The notes below the pieces were generated by a model. It saw only the letters and a program-made list of their open reading frames with translations. It made no database searches and had not been told where the DNA came from. The position numbers were made by a program, and so were the translations under genes. A stretch of DNA of 54,249 nucleotides from Pseudofrankia coriaricola (GTDB lineage Bacteria; Actinomycetota; Actinomycetes; Frankiales; Frankiaceae), in assembly GCF_001854805.1 (NCBI RefSeq), contig NZ_MBLO01000204.1:1-54249 (forward strand), written 5' to 3'. Each line of letters starts with the position of its first letter. The stretch's first letter is position 1. This document shows, piece after piece, positions 7,271-17,531 of this stretch.

Positions 7271-8635
7271 TCACCCCGCCGCGCGGCCGCCGGGCGCGGC
7301 AGGACCACCCGGCGCGGCAGGGCCGCTTGGCGCCGCTGGGGCGGTACAGACGAAGGCCCAGGGACGGTTGTGGTGACGCGTCATGACGAGGGTGACAGCC
7401 GGACCGCCCGCGACCAGGTCCCGACGGGCGGGAAGCAGCCGGCGTCGCAGGGTGTCGACGTCGCCCGCGAGGCCCCGGCGGCGCAGGTCGAGCGCGCCGA
7501 TCCCCATGCCGCGCAGCAGGGCGGTGAGCCGGCGGACGTCGAAGGGCAGGCTGGCCTCGACCCGCAGCAGCCGGGCGAACGGCGTCGGGACCGCCTGGTC
7601 GGACGTGAGGAAGGCGATCATCGGGTCGACCTGCCAGGCGCCGAGCCGGCGGGCGAGCTCTCCGACGAGCCCGGCCCTGGTGACGGCCGGGCTCGGGTCG
7701 TACAGGTAGGCGCCGGGTTCCCCGACCTGACGCGCACCCACGCCGTCCTCGTCCGGCACTCCGGCGAGTGTCGCGGCCACGGCGCCCAGGAGGCGGCCCC
7801 CCATCTCGGGCGAGGTCTCCGGCGAGGTCTCCGGCGAGGTCTCCGGCGAGGTCTCCGGCGGCCCTCCCGCCGCCGTCGGGCCGTCGCAGCCCCACGGGCC
7901 GGCGTCGTCGGGCCGGACGGCGTCGAGCTGAACGTCGTCGAGCTGAACGTCGTCGAGCAGGACGGTGGCGCGCCGCGGCGTCCCGCCGGCCAGGGCGGGA
8001 GAGAACAGCACCGCCTCCTTCAGGTCGCGGCCGTCAGCGACGAACTCGATCTCCCAGCCGGGTGGGACGAGCGCCGTCGGCAGCCCCGGCGCCGCCTTCA
8101 CCGCGACGGCGGGCACCCGCTCCGCCAGCGCGAAACACCAGGGCAGCGGCGGTTCGCTGGTGCCGGCGGCGAACCGCCGGCCGTCCGCGCGGCGCGCCGG
8201 GTCGACGAACACCGCATCGAGGCCCGCCAGGTCCACGTCCCGGACATCCGCGCCGCGCGCGTCGATGTCCGCGTCCGGCACGTAGACGCGCGCGTTGTGG
8301 ACGGCGATACGCAGGTGCAGCGGGTCGCGGTCGACGGCGAGGAGCGGGTGACCGGCGCCGGCCAGCGCGAGCAGGTCCCCGCCGATGCCGGTACACAGGT
8401 CGGCGACGCGGCCCAGCCCGGCGAACCGGGCGGCACGGTGGCGGGCCGCCGCCTCGGCCGTCGACTGCTCCAGTCCTGCCCTGGTGAACAGCATCTCGGC
8501 CGCGCGGGTGAACGCGCCGCCCGCCCGCCGGCGCAGCTCCGCCTGGGTGAACGCGGCGGCGACCAGTCCGGGCTGCACCCCCTCGGCGCGCAGCCGGGCG
8601 CCGGCCCCGAGCTCGTCGCCGGCCTCGAGCGCCAC
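7271..8635 (-). CDS. THUMP-like class I SAM methyltransferase
   Basis: This 454-residue product has the glycine-rich SAM motif VADLCTGIGGDLLALAG (about residues 76-92), the acidic motif AVDRDPLHL, a DARGADV segment and a VFVDPARRADGRRF motif near residue 145. This set typifies actinobacterial SAM methyltransferases with a THUMP-like C-terminal domain. A linker at residues about 225-285 carries LDDVQ and PETS tandem repeats, and the tail is a PAAPGG repeat. The frame stays open upstream of GTG 8635 (PEWLDELTSARG precedes it and looks homologous), but no ATG/GTG was seen there, so the true start may be non-canonical. Substrate is unknown. Confidence 0.8.
   Translation of the reverse strand: MALEAGDELGAGARLRAEGVQPGLVAAAFTQAELRRRAGGAFTRAAEMLFTRAGLEQSTAEAAARHRAARFAGLGRVADLCTGIGGDLLALAGAGHPLLAVDRDPLHLRIAVHNARVYVPDADIDARGADVRDVDLAGLDAVFVDPARRADGRRFAAGTSEPPLPWCFALAERVPAVAVKAAPGLPTALVPPGWEIEFVADGRDLKEAVLFSPALAGGTPRRATVLLDDVQLDDVQLDAVRPDDAGPWGCDGPTAAGGPPETSPETSPETSPETSPEMGGRLLGAVAATLAGVPDEDGVGARQVGEPGAYLYDPSPAVTRAGLVGELARRLGAWQVDPMIAFLTSDQAVPTPFARLLRVEASLPFDVRRLTALLRGMGIGALDLRRRGLAGDVDTLRRRLLPARRDLVAGGPAVTLVMTRHHNRPWAFVCTAPAAPSGPAAPGGPAAPGGRAAG
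7805..7862. repeat. 12-bp tandem repeat, PETS motif
   Basis: GGCGAGGTCTCC occurs at least four times in direct tandem and encodes PETS units on the minus strand within the methyltransferase linker. A neighbouring 15-bp repeat (GAACGTCGTCGAGCT, about 7916-7960) encodes LDDVQ units. Both keep the frame. Confidence 0.75.
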
Positions 8636-8967
8636 GGCCGCCCGCGCGAGTAGCCGCGCGCCCCGCGCCGAGGTCAGCTCGTCCAGCCATTCGGGCCCAG
8701 CGGGGCTGGAGGACCCAGAAGGGCTGGACGGCCCGGAGAGGCCGGAGGGGCCGGACGGCGCGGCGGCTTCCCCGTCCGCTGGCCCGCCCCTCGGCTCGGC
8801 GCGTTGCGCGTCGTAGCCGGGTCCCTCGTCCTGGGCGTCCGTGGACCCGTCGAAGGCCGGTGGAACGAGCCACTCGGTGTGGGCCAGCCGGCGGCGCTCG
8901 GCGCCGGACCCGGGACCCCCGCCGGCTGCCCTGCTAGGCGGCCGGCGACGCGGAGACGGTCGCTGGC

Positions 8968-9447
8968 TCAGCTGTGGCGGCCCTTCGCCTGGCGGCCCAT
9001 GATGCGGGCCATCTCGCGCTTCGCGTCCTTCTCCGCGAGTGCGGTGCGCTTGTCATAGTTCTTGCGGCCACGGGCGAGTGCGACCTCGATCTTCGCCCGG
9101 CCGTCCTTCCAGTAGAGGGCGAGCGGCACGAGGGTCAGGCCGCCCTCCTTGGTCTTGCCGACGAGCTTCTCGATCTCATCGCGGTGCAGGAGCAGCTTGC
9201 GCTTGCGCCGTGGCGTGTGGTTCGTCCACGTCCCCTCGACGTACTCCGGGATGTGGACGTTGTGCAGCCAGACCTCACCGTGCTCGACCTGCGCGAACCC
9301 GTCGACGAGCGACGCACGCCCCAGCCGCAGCGACTTGACCTCGGTGCCAGTCAGCACCACGCCGGCCTCGTAGGTGTCGAGGATGTCGTACTCATGCCGG
9401 GCACGCCGGTTCTGCGCGATCGTCTTGCGACCGGTCTCCTTCGGCAC
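8968..9447 (-). CDS. smpB: SsrA-binding protein SmpB
   Basis: The 159-residue protein is clearly SmpB: an N-terminal [20 protein letters not shown], then [30 protein letters not shown], the [20 protein letters not shown] core and a basic C-terminal tail (GRKNYDKR through [10 protein letters not shown]). It binds the tRNA-like part of tmRNA and delivers it to stalled ribosomes. The partner ssrA is in the window on the same strand. Length is normal for actinobacteria. It follows ftsX by a 200-bp gap rich in CGTCTTC-like repeats, with no gene recognised. Confidence 0.97.
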   Translation of the reverse strand: MPKETGRKTIAQNRRARHEYDILDTYEAGVVLTGTEVKSLRLGRASLVDGFAQVEHGEVWLHNVHIPEYVEGTWTNHTPRRKRKLLLHRDEIEKLVGKTKEGGLTLVPLALYWKDGRAKIEVALARGRKNYDKRTALAEKDAKREMARIMGRQAKGRHS

Positions 9448-9649
9448 CGTCTTCCCTCAACCGTCTTCCGTCTTGCGTCGTCTGTCGTCTTCTGTCTCGC
9501 GTCCGCGAGACCGCGCTCAACCCCGCGCGGCCAGCACCCCAAGGTCACGAGGGTACCGCCACGCCCGCCGCTTCGGGCGCCGCGGAGCTTCTCGTGATCG
9601 TTCGGACGACGGCGGCGCCAGGTCGCCTCGCGGCTGCCCGGCGGGCTCG

Positions 9650-10522
9650 TCAAGCCCGCAGGTGGCGGTGCAGCGCGAGGCTGCCCATCGCGGCGGCGGC
9701 GAGCGCGCCGAGTGCCACGACGGCGCCGCCGGACACCCACACCGCGTCCCAGCCGAACAGCGGGAACGTCGTCTGGTGCGCGAAGTGCCCGTCGACCAGG
9801 AACGCTTTACATATAACCAGCGCGGCCGCGGCCACCATTCCGCCCGTCAGTCCCGACAGGGCGCACTCCAGCACGAACGGTGCCCGGATCGTCGCGTTCG
9901 TCGCGCCGACGAGTCGCATGATCGCCGTCTCCCGGCGCCGGGCGTGCGCCGAGACGCGGATCATCGTGTAGATCAGCGCGCCGGACGCGGCCGCCTGCAC
10001 GGCGGCGAGCGCGAACGCGGCGATGCTGAACCCGTCCAGCACCCGGTAGAGCGGCCGCAGCAGGGCCCGCTGGTCGCGCACCGCCTCGACGCCGTCGCGG
10101 CCGGTGTAGCCGAGGACGATCTGGTCGCCGGCGCGCGGGTCGACGAGCCGCAGCCGCAGCGCCGCCGGCAGGTCGGTCGGCCTCACCCCGGCGGCGACGT
10201 CGGGCGAGGACCGGAAGTCCCGCTTGAACCGCTCGTAGACCTGCTGTTTGTCCTCATAGCGGACGGTCAGCACCGCGGGGTCGGCCTTCAGGTCGTCGAC
10301 CAGCGTGGCCCGCTGGGCCGGGGTGATGTCGTCGGCGAGGTCGACGACGACCTCGAGCTGATCGACCAGGTAGCCGTCAATGGTGTGGACCTCGGCGCGC
10401 AGGAGCAGCCCCGCGCCCAGCATGCCCAGGCACACGGCCGCGGTGATGACCACGGCGGACGTCACCGCCAGGTTGCGCCGCAGGCCGGCGCCGAGAATCG
10501 CGAGCAGCGGCCCGATTCGCAC
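9650..10522 (-). CDS. ftsX: Cell division protein FtsX
   Basis: This 290-residue permease-like subunit has the FtsX layout: a short cytoplasmic start, TM1 at about 20-42 (AVTSAVVITAAVCLGMLGAGLLL), an extracellular domain at about 45-165 (VHTIDGYLVDQLEVVVDL, then the DLPAALRLRL segment) and three further TMs near 172-195, 220-245 and 262-284. FtsX with FtsE controls peptidoglycan hydrolases at the septum. The start GTG at 10522 directly abuts the ftsE stop, so the pair is translationally coupled. Confidence 0.95.
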   Translation of the reverse strand: MRIGPLLAILGAGLRRNLAVTSAVVITAAVCLGMLGAGLLLRAEVHTIDGYLVDQLEVVVDLADDITPAQRATLVDDLKADPAVLTVRYEDKQQVYERFKRDFRSSPDVAAGVRPTDLPAALRLRLVDPRAGDQIVLGYTGRDGVEAVRDQRALLRPLYRVLDGFSIAAFALAAVQAAASGALIYTMIRVSAHARRRETAIMRLVGATNATIRAPFVLECALSGLTGGMVAAAALVICKAFLVDGHFAHQTTFPLFGWDAVWVSGGAVVALGALAAAAMGSLALHRHLRA

Positions 10523-11341
<819 letters not shown>

Positions 11342-11630
11342 CCCGAGCCCCTTCCGCGCGGCCAGCGCGGCGGCACGCGAACCGCCGCCGCTACGGCCAT
11401 CCCAATGCATCACCGTCCGAACTACTCTCAGCACTGTAAGTGACTGGATGGTCGTGACCGGTGAGCGGGCGTACGGTGAACAGACAGCGTCCGACAGTGT
11501 GGTCCGAAGGATCATGGCGGGGACCAGGGTGGCGAAGAGTCCCTCGCGGCCTGGTAGCCACCCGCGGATCCGGGAAGAACGCATCGTGGGGCGGTGCCCG
11601 CCCCCGCGGACGGGAGAAGGGACGGCGGCT

Positions 11631-11822
11631 ATGTGCTGTGACGACCTGGTCTGCGCGCGGTGCGCGAGCCCCGTGGCCGAAGGCCGCTGCCCGACGTGCC
11701 GGGCCGCCCGCGCCGAGCTCCACCACCAGTCCGGCGGGTTCACGCTGTCCCCCCAGCTGCTCGCCGTGCTGCTGCTCATCCTGACCGCGCTGGCGCTGCT
11801 CGCCGCGCATCAGGTCCAGTAA
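11631..11822 (+). CDS. Small zinc-ribbon-like membrane protein
   Basis: An ATG at 11631 preceded by GGGAGAAGGGA gives 63 residues. The first half has Cys pairs CARC and CPTC (with CC at residues 2-3), which can bind zinc. The second half is one membrane segment ([16 protein letters not shown]). The conserved spacing and strong ribosome-binding site make it a real gene. It is divergent from ftsE. Function unknown; a small membrane-bound zinc-ribbon adaptor is plausible. Confidence 0.6.
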   Translation: MCCDDLVCARCASPVAEGRCPTCRAARAELHHQSGGFTLSPQLLAVLLLILTALALLAAHQVQ

Positions 11823-11904
11823 GTCGGATACAAGACCCCGCTCGTTGGAATCCTGACGTCGACGACGCCCACCCCCGAGCCCGACCAAGGTGGATCCTGG
11901 CACC

Positions 11905-13194
11905 ATGGCACCCGGTCGGGACCGACGGTTCCTGAGGACATCTGGCCAGCCGTGGACATCTCTGGCCGTCGTCGCGGCAGTCCTGACCGCCGCTCTGGTC
12001 GCGTGCTCCAGCGACGGGCGCGACGGCGTCGGAGCTGAGACGCCTGGCGGCGCCTCGTCGACGGCCGCGGCACCGGCAAGGCCAGGCGACGCGACCGCCG
12101 GCCAGCCGGGTGACGACTCGCGGGCCGACCGGGTGATAGCGACCGGGCTGCGCTCACCGTGGGGGCTGGCGTTCCTCCCGGATGGCGACGCGATCCTCAG
12201 CGAACGCGACAGCGGCAAGGTCCTGCTCATGCCGGCCGACGACAGCGGCGGCAAGGGCGGCTACGACACGCCGGTGGAGATCGGCACATTGCCCGGCGTG
12301 TACCACGTCGGCGAGAGCGGCCTGCTGGGCCTCGCGGTCTCGCCGGCCTACGCGACCGACCACCTCATCTACGCCTACTTCACGACACGCGCCGACAACC
12401 GGATCGTCCGGTTCACCCTGGACGGCACCGACAAGGGCGCGACACCCAGGATCGGCCAGGTCACGCCGATCCTCACCGGCCTCGCCGCCGCCCAGTTCCA
12501 TGACGGCGGCCGGATCGCCTTCGGCCCGGACGGGATGCTCTACGCCGGCGTCGGGGACGCCACGGACCGTTCGCGCGCACAGAACCCTGCCAGCCTCAAC
12601 GGAAAGATCCTCCGGATGCGCCCGGACGGATCGGTCCCGCCGGACAACCCGTTCCCCGGCTCGCCGGTGTACAGCCTCGGCCACCGCAACGTGCAGGGAC
12701 TGGCCTGGGACAGCGCCGGCCGCCTGTGGGCCACCGAGTTCGGCCAGAACACCTGGGATGAGATCAACCTGATCCGGCCGGGCGCGAACTACGGCTGGCC
12801 GGTCGTCGAGGGTGTCGACGACACCGACGACGGACGTTTCACCAACCCGGTGGTCACCTGGCCGACAGACGAGTCCTCACCGAGCGGGGCGGCGATCTCC
12901 GGCGGCGTCCTCTATGCCGCCGCGCTGCGCGGCGAGCGGATCTGGGCGATCGACCTGCGCCCCGGGCTCGGCCAGGGCACCGCCCCAGCGCCGTCCGCGG
13001 CCCGGGGCGACGTGGGCGCGCCCGCGAGCGGGGCGCCGGCGACCGGCGCGCCCGCGGCGCTGCGCCTCGGCGCCTACGGCCGCCTGCGCACGGTCGTCAC
13101 CGCCCCCGACGGCACCCTCTGGGTCACCACCAGCAACACCGACGGCCGCGGCCAGCCCGCCAAGGACGACGACCGCATCATCTCCCTGCGCTAG
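11905..13194 (+). CDS. PQQ-dependent sugar dehydrogenase-like lipoprotein
   Basis: The 429-residue product has a lipoprotein signal (AVVAAVLTAALVAC, Cys about residue 33) and the six-bladed propeller of the glucose/sorbosone dehydrogenase family. Typical stretches are ATGLRSPWGLAFLPDGDAILSERDSG, GVYHVGESGLLGLAVSP, GDATDRSRAQNPASLNGKILRM and ATEFGQNTWDEINLI. The catalytic His of soluble glucose dehydrogenase is probably in the YHVGESG region. The chosen ATG has AAGGTGG ahead; GTG at 11890 is the alternative. It faces cobA in convergent orientation. Substrate unknown. Confidence 0.85.
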   Translation: MAPGRDRRFLRTSGQPWTSLAVVAAVLTAALVACSSDGRDGVGAETPGGASSTAAAPARPGDATAGQPGDDSRADRVIATGLRSPWGLAFLPDGDAILSERDSGKVLLMPADDSGGKGGYDTPVEIGTLPGVYHVGESGLLGLAVSPAYATDHLIYAYFTTRADNRIVRFTLDGTDKGATPRIGQVTPILTGLAAAQFHDGGRIAFGPDGMLYAGVGDATDRSRAQNPASLNGKILRMRPDGSVPPDNPFPGSPVYSLGHRNVQGLAWDSAGRLWATEFGQNTWDEINLIRPGANYGWPVVEGVDDTDDGRFTNPVVTWPTDESSPSGAAISGGVLYAAALRGERIWAIDLRPGLGQGTAPAPSAARGDVGAPASGAPATGAPAALRLGAYGRLRTVVTAPDGTLWVTTSNTDGRGQPAKDDDRIISLR

Positions 13195-13227
13195 CCACGG
13201 CCGGTTCTTCCCCGTACACGCACAGCC

Positions 13228-13243
13228 CCCGGCCCTGGCCGGG
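13228..13243. terminator. Probable bidirectional terminator hairpin
   Basis: CCCGGCC and GGCCGGG flank a two-base centre between the convergent ends of the dehydrogenase-like gene and cobA. The G/C-rich stem lacks a T-run, so it is only a likely transcription end. Confidence 0.45.
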
Positions 13244-13264
13244 TCCTGGCGTCCGTCGGCCGGG

Positions 13265-14047
13265 TCAGTCCGGGATTCGGTAGGCGCCGATCCCGTCGCG
13301 TAGGGTGACGACCTCGCCGATGACGATGACGGCCGGGGATCGCAGGCCCGCGGCGGTCACCGCCGCGGCGATGTCGGCGAGGGTGCCGGTCACGACCTGT
13401 TGGCGGGTGGTGGCGCCGGCGTGGATGACGGCGACGGGAGTCGACGCGGGGCGGCCTCGCTTGACCAGCTCTCTGCTGATCTCCGCCAAGGCCCCGACGC
13501 CCATGAGGACGACCACCGTTCCCGGCCCGGAGGCGAGAGCGTCCCAGTTGGACGTCGATCCGGGGTGGGAGGGGTCGACATGCCCGGAGACGACGGCGAG
13601 GTCCTGGGTCACGCCGCGATGCGTGACCGGGATGCCGGTAAGCGCCGGCACCGCGACCGCGCTGGTCACACCGGGCACCACCTCGCAGGGCACCCCGGCG
13701 GCCGCGCAGGCGAGCGCTTCCTCGCCGCCTCGGCCGAACAGGAACGGATCGCCACCCTTGAGCCGGACGACGCGGAGGCCGCGCAGCGCCCGCTCGACCA
13801 GCAGCTCGTTGATCTCGTCCTGGGCGAGATTGTGACCGTGCGGCCCCTTGCCCGCGTCGACGACCTCCACCTCGGGGCGAAGGCCGGCGAGCAGCTCGCG
13901 GGGCGCCAGCCGGTCGACGACCACGACGTCCGCCCGGCGCAGGAGGTTCAGGCCCCGGACGGTGATCAGATCCGGGGCGCCCGGCCCGCCGCCGACCAGC
14001 GCCACCCAGCCGACGCCCGCGCCGTCTGTCTCCACACTCGGCTTCAC
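13265..14047 (-). CDS. cobA: Uroporphyrinogen-III C-methyltransferase
   Basis: This 260-residue enzyme makes precorrin-2 (toward sirohaem and cobalamin) by double SAM methylation. It shows the family motifs: [19 protein letters not shown] near residue 17, [17 protein letters not shown] near residue 95, [22 protein letters not shown] near residue 124, and a late [10 protein letters not shown]. The length fits a single-domain SUMT without the CysG siroheme domains. It starts at GTG 14047. No cobalamin riboswitch was recognised upstream. It lies convergent to the dehydrogenase-like gene. Confidence 0.93.
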   Translation of the reverse strand: MKPSVETDGAGVGWVALVGGGPGAPDLITVRGLNLLRRADVVVVDRLAPRELLAGLRPEVEVVDAGKGPHGHNLAQDEINELLVERALRGLRVVRLKGGDPFLFGRGGEEALACAAAGVPCEVVPGVTSAVAVPALTGIPVTHRGVTQDLAVVSGHVDPSHPGSTSNWDALASGPGTVVVLMGVGALAEISRELVKRGRPASTPVAVIHAGATTRQQVVTGTLADIAAAVTAAGLRSPAVIVIGEVVTLRDGIGAYRIPD

Positions 14048-14121
14048 CCGTCAGGTCACCTTCCCGCCATTCGGCCGCCGGCGCGGCCACTTTCAGCGTC
14101 CACGCCAGGTCCAGACCCGCG

Positions 14122-14622
14122 CTAGTCAACTGGCGGGGTCGGGGTTCCTGCCGGATCGGCGACAGGGTCCCTGTCGGATCGACGGACGGGGTCCCTGCCG
14201 GATCCGCGAAGCTGATCCGGGACGTCGTGATCCGGGAGGTCAGCGATCTGGGAGGTCGCGGTGGGCTCGGCGGTATCGGCCAGCTCCAGCAGCTCGGCCA
14301 GGTCCGAGAACTCCACCGGTGCTCCTGGGGACGGGAGCCTCCGGAGGTGCGAAGGAGGAGCATTTTCGCACCTCCTTTGGCCCTCTAGACCGCCCAGCTC
14401 CGCGAACTCGGCGCCAGGTGGGGGATCGGCCGTGTCGGGAAGGTCCGCCGCGTCGCCGAGCCCGGCCAGCAGTTCCAGCAGCCGCACCTGCTCGGCCCGC
14501 AGGTCGGCCGCCCGTCGCCCCGGCGGGCGGCGCGCCGCCGACCAGGACCACGACCACGACCCGTGCGGACGCCCGGCGGGCGGACGACGTCGTCCTGGTG
14601 AGCCGGGCGGCCGGGTGCGCAT
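14122..14622 (-). CDS. Uncertain ORF downstream of prfB, interrupted by a hairpin
   Basis: The frame encodes 166 residues, with a Leu/Asp/Ala-rich middle (LRAEQVRLLELLAGLGDAAD, later FSDLAELLELADT) of coding-like composition and high third-base GC. The first ~40 residues are arginine/tryptophan-rich and look out of frame; the coding signal there seems to be in another frame. So this may be a frameshifted gene or two pieces. The hairpin at 14343-14375 lies inside it. No domain is recognised. It lies only 20 nt past the prfB stop, which suggests co-transcription. Confidence 0.3.
   Translation of the reverse strand: MRTRPPGSPGRRRPPAGRPHGSWSWSWSAARRPPGRRAADLRAEQVRLLELLAGLGDAADLPDTADPPPGAEFAELGGLEGQRRCENAPPSHLRRLPSPGAPVEFSDLAELLELADTAEPTATSQIADLPDHDVPDQLRGSGRDPVRRSDRDPVADPAGTPTPPVD
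14141..14207. repeat. Three copies of GCCGGATCCCT-type dispersed element
   Basis: GGGGTTCCTGCCGGATCGGC (14141-14160), CAGGGTCCCTGTCGGATCGA (from 14163) and GGGGTCCCTGCCGGATCCGC (from 14188) are close variants of one unit. Reverse complements of this unit occur near 39566, 40795 and 42856. Confidence 0.7.
14343..14375 (-). promoter_or_regulatory. Hairpin that sequesters a perfect Shine-Dalgarno
   Basis: GGAGGTGCGAA (14343-14353) pairs perfectly with TTCGCACCTCC (14365-14375), an 11-bp stem with an 11-nt loop. On the minus strand the AAAGGAGGTG before ATG 14363 falls inside the stem, so translation from that ATG could be blocked. The ORF opened from ATG 14363 (MLLLRTSGGS...) runs into cobA in a shadow frame and is probably not a protein, but a short leader is possible. 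It could also be a REP-like element. Confidence 0.45.
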
Positions 14623-14642
14623 CGAGAGTCGGGCGGCGTTCG

Positions 14643-15746
14643 CTAGTTGGCACTCGACTCGGCCGAGCGCCGCCAGCGCACCTCGGCGTCGATGAACTCG
14701 TCTATCTCGCCGTCCAGCACCGCGCCGGTGTTGGACGTCTCCACGTCGGTCCGCAGGTCCTTGACCATCTGGTATGGGTGCAGAACATAGTTACGGATCT
14801 GCGAGCCGAACGAAACATCCTGCGGGCCACCGGTCAGCCGCTGTTTCTCGGCCGCTTCCTCGGCCCGGCGCCGTTCCAGCAGTTTTGCCTGCAGAACGAC
14901 CATCGCGGCCGCCTTGTTCTGCAACTGGCTGCGCTCGTTCTGGCAGGTGACGACGATATTCGTCGGCAGGTGGGTGATGCGCACGGCCGAGTCGGTCGTG
15001 TTGACGCCCTGCCCACCAGGGCCGGATGACCGGAAAATATCGATCCGAAGGTCCTTGTCGTCGATGTCGACGTGGTCGGACTGCTCGACGACCGGAGTGA
15101 TCTCCACCCCGGCGAAGGACGTCTGCCGGCGGTTCTGGTTGTCGAACGGGCTGATGCGAACCAGCCGGTGCACCCCGTGCTCGCTGCGCAGAGTCCCGTA
15201 CGCGTACGGCGCCTTGATCAGGAAGGTGGCCGACTTGAGCCCGGCCTCCTCAGCCTCGGACGAGTCGTACACCTCGGTGGTGTAGCCGTGCCGCTCGGCC
15301 CAGCGCGTGTACATCCGCAGCAGCATCGCCGTCCAGTCGGCGGCGTCGACCCCGCCCGCGCCCGCGGACAGCTGGACGATCGCGTCCCGCTCGTCGAACT
15401 CGCCGGACAGCAGGGTGCGGACCTCCAGAGCCGAGATGTCCTTCGACATCGCGGGCAGCTGGTCGGCGGCCTCCGCCATCAGGTCGTCGTCACCGAGGTC
15501 GAAGGCGGCGATGAGGTCGTCCAGCCTGCGGCGCAGCCCCTCGACGCGGCTGACGTCACCCCGCACCGACGACAGCCTGCGGGTGACCGCCTGCGCCCGG
15601 TCCTGGTCGCTCCAGAGGTCCGGGTCGGCGGCTTCCCGCTCCAGCTCCTCGGCGCGCCGGCGCAACCCCTCGACGTCCAACACAGTCTCGATACCGGTCA
15701 GGGTCGCGTCGAGGTTCTTGAGCTCCTCAGCGAAGTCGGCGGCCAT
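14643..15746 (-). CDS. prfB: Peptide chain release factor 2
   Basis: The 367-residue protein is RF2. It has the stop-codon recognition tripeptide SPF ([16 protein letters not shown], about residue 205) and the GGQ motif ([18 protein letters not shown], about residue 245). The C-terminus carries the [11 protein letters not shown] block. It terminates translation at UGA and UAA. There is no in-frame programmed-frameshift stop near the start, unlike E. coli prfB. The start is ATG 15746; ATG 15770 (adding MAAGKVED) is an alternative. A longer upstream frame has no homology. Confidence 0.95.
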   Translation of the reverse strand: MAADFAEELKNLDATLTGIETVLDVEGLRRRAEELEREAADPDLWSDQDRAQAVTRRLSSVRGDVSRVEGLRRRLDDLIAAFDLGDDDLMAEAADQLPAMSKDISALEVRTLLSGEFDERDAIVQLSAGAGGVDAADWTAMLLRMYTRWAERHGYTTEVYDSSEAEEAGLKSATFLIKAPYAYGTLRSEHGVHRLVRISPFDNQNRRQTSFAGVEITPVVEQSDHVDIDDKDLRIDIFRSSGPGGQGVNTTDSAVRITHLPTNIVVTCQNERSQLQNKAAAMVVLQAKLLERRRAEEAAEKQRLTGGPQDVSFGSQIRNYVLHPYQMVKDLRTDVETSNTGAVLDGEIDEFIDAEVRWRRSAESSAN

Positions 15747-15770
15747 GTCCTCAACCTTACCGGCGGCCAT

Positions 15771-16439
15771 GCATCCCTGACGCGGTAGTGATCGCGCGCC
15801 GCACGCCGCTCGTCGCCTGCACGGCCGCCAGCTGCGCCCGCCGGCCGTGCGGACCAGCCGCTCCCCAGCCCCGCGCCGGCCTCCCGTGACCGTCGCGATC
15901 ATCGACTCGCGGGGCGGCGGGATCACACATAGGGACGCCATCCCGCGAAGCGCGCGCCACCGGTGGCCGACGCCGTGGGACGGCATAGCGGACCGCGCGT
16001 AAGCCCAGGAGGCGGCGGCCGGCGAACAAGCCTGGCCCGCCCGACCCAGCGCCGTAACATGCAATTGCGCGACGACACTTCCCAGAAACATTGTCGGCGT
16101 GTCGCGTAATGCTATTGGGCGAGTGCCCACATCGCTTCTTCAGTCGAGACACAGGCCACACCACTGTCGTGCCGGGAGCGAGCTCGGCCCTTGGATCGAA
16201 CGCTATCTTGAATCTAAGGTCCCCCGCTACGCCGTGAGGTACTTCAAGATGCGATCACATCGCGGTCTGCCGGCTCTACGGGCTCCCGCGGCGACGGCCG
16301 GGGCTCTGTTCCTCCTTCCCTCGTCCGCTGCTGGCGGCCGTCCCGACAACGCCGAGGACCGCGCGACCATGGCGAGGCCGCGCGCGGCCAGAGGCGCACA
16401 GCCAACACCGGCCGGAAGCGGATCACGGAGGTCGTCGCC
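15771..16439. other. Intergenic stretch, no gene seen
   Basis: About 670 bp separate prfB from the divergent TPR-like gene. Small frames here (for example around 16250-16440, starting MRSHRGLPALRAP) are Arg/Ala/Ser-rich and lack motifs. The region probably holds both promoters. Possible decayed sequence upstream of 16440 might represent a lost N-terminal domain of the TPR-like protein. Confidence 0.4.
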
Positions 16440-17441
16440 GTGCCGTACGTCGTCGACAGACGTTTCCTGCTACGCGCGTTCGGGGCCTCGGCGGTGGTCG
16501 CGGTGAGCTTCGAGCTCCAGCCCAACCTTGAACCGTTGCGCAGCACCACCGACCTGCACCAGGCCTGCTCCGCGGCCCTCAGCCAGGCGATCAGCAGCTA
16601 TGAGACGTCCGACCTGACCACCACCGCGTCCTCGATGCGCCCGTTGGAGAACACCACCCGCACCATTCCCCGCCAGCGCCGGCTGCGCGGACGGGACGCG
16701 CTGGACTGGATGCGGCTGCACGCCGCCGTCACGATGGTGTCCGCGGGGACCGACTACGACCGGGGCATGCACTCCGACGCCGCCGCGCGTTCGGACCGGG
16801 CCGCGAGCCTCGCCAGGGCCGCCGGTGACGGCCCGCTCGCGGCGCGGGCGCTCGCCCTGCGGGCCCGGCTGGTGCGCCAGCACAGCCCGGCCGTCTCGCT
16901 GCAGATCGCCGGCGCCGCCGCCCGGATCGCCGGGCACAGCCCCGCCCGCGCGATGATCGCCGGCAAGGTCGTCGCCGGGGCCTACGCCGCGGCGGGCGAC
17001 CTGGCCGGCGTGCGCGACGCGGTCGCCCGTGCCTGGCGCACGATGGAGCACCTCGACGACAACGCCTACGGCCGGCCGGGGTTCGCGATCGAGACCTACT
17101 CCCCCGCCGACCTGGCACTCGCCTCGGCCGAGGCGCTGACCACGGTCGGCGCCGCCGAGGACGCCCGGCCATACCTGGAGAAGGCGTACGCGCTCATCAA
17201 GGACAGCGGGCAGACCGGCATGATCGTGTCGGTCCTGATGGCGCAGGCCCGAGCGTCGGTCAGCGGTGACCGCCCAGACCACTTCGAAGCCGCGGAGCAC
17301 GCGGCGGCCGCCGTGGCGCTGGCCGCCGACCGGCCCGCCGAGTGGGTCGCCCGGCTGGTCCGCGACGTCTCCAGCCTCGCCGAGCAGCGCACCGGGCACG
17401 CCCTCGACGACCTGGTCGCCGCGACCGCCGCCTGGGTCTGA
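16440..17441 (+). CDS. TPR-like helical repeat protein
   Basis: This 333-residue protein starts at GTG 16440 with a basic/hydrophobic head (DRRFLLRAFGASAVVAVSF) that is only weakly Tat-like. The rest is Ala/Arg/Leu-rich helical repeats, such as AAARSDRAASLARAAGDGPLAARALALRARL, MIAGKVVAGAYAAAGDLAGVRDAV, and SPADLALASAEALTTVGAAEDARPYLEKAY. These resemble the TPR half of actinomycete XRE-type transcription regulators, but no HTH is present. It may be a truncated regulator or a free TPR protein. It ends at a hairpin terminator. Confidence 0.65.
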   Translation: MPYVVDRRFLLRAFGASAVVAVSFELQPNLEPLRSTTDLHQACSAALSQAISSYETSDLTTTASSMRPLENTTRTIPRQRRLRGRDALDWMRLHAAVTMVSAGTDYDRGMHSDAAARSDRAASLARAAGDGPLAARALALRARLVRQHSPAVSLQIAGAAARIAGHSPARAMIAGKVVAGAYAAAGDLAGVRDAVARAWRTMEHLDDNAYGRPGFAIETYSPADLALASAEALTTVGAAEDARPYLEKAYALIKDSGQTGMIVSVLMAQARASVSGDRPDHFEAAEHAAAAVALAADRPAEWVARLVRDVSSLAEQRTGHALDDLVAATAAWV

Positions 17442-17447
17442 GCCCCT

Positions 17448-17469
17448 CCCCCGGCCGACTGGCCGGGGG
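17448..17469. terminator. Bidirectional terminator hairpin
   Basis: CCCCCGGCC (17448-17456) pairs with GGCCGGGGG (17461-17469) over a 4-nt loop GACT, just past the stop of the TPR-like gene. The opposing TadG-like gene ends 62 bp further on, so it can serve both. Confidence 0.65.
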
Positions 17470-17531
17470 CGAAACCCGGCGCGCACGAGAGCGGGAGCCC
17501 GGCGCATGCCGGCCGCGCCCTGGCGGCGCCG

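Noticed and set aside
13191-14363. 390-residue minus-strand frame opened by the hairpin ATG
   Set aside because: Most of it overlaps cobA in another frame and has arginine-rich shadow composition.
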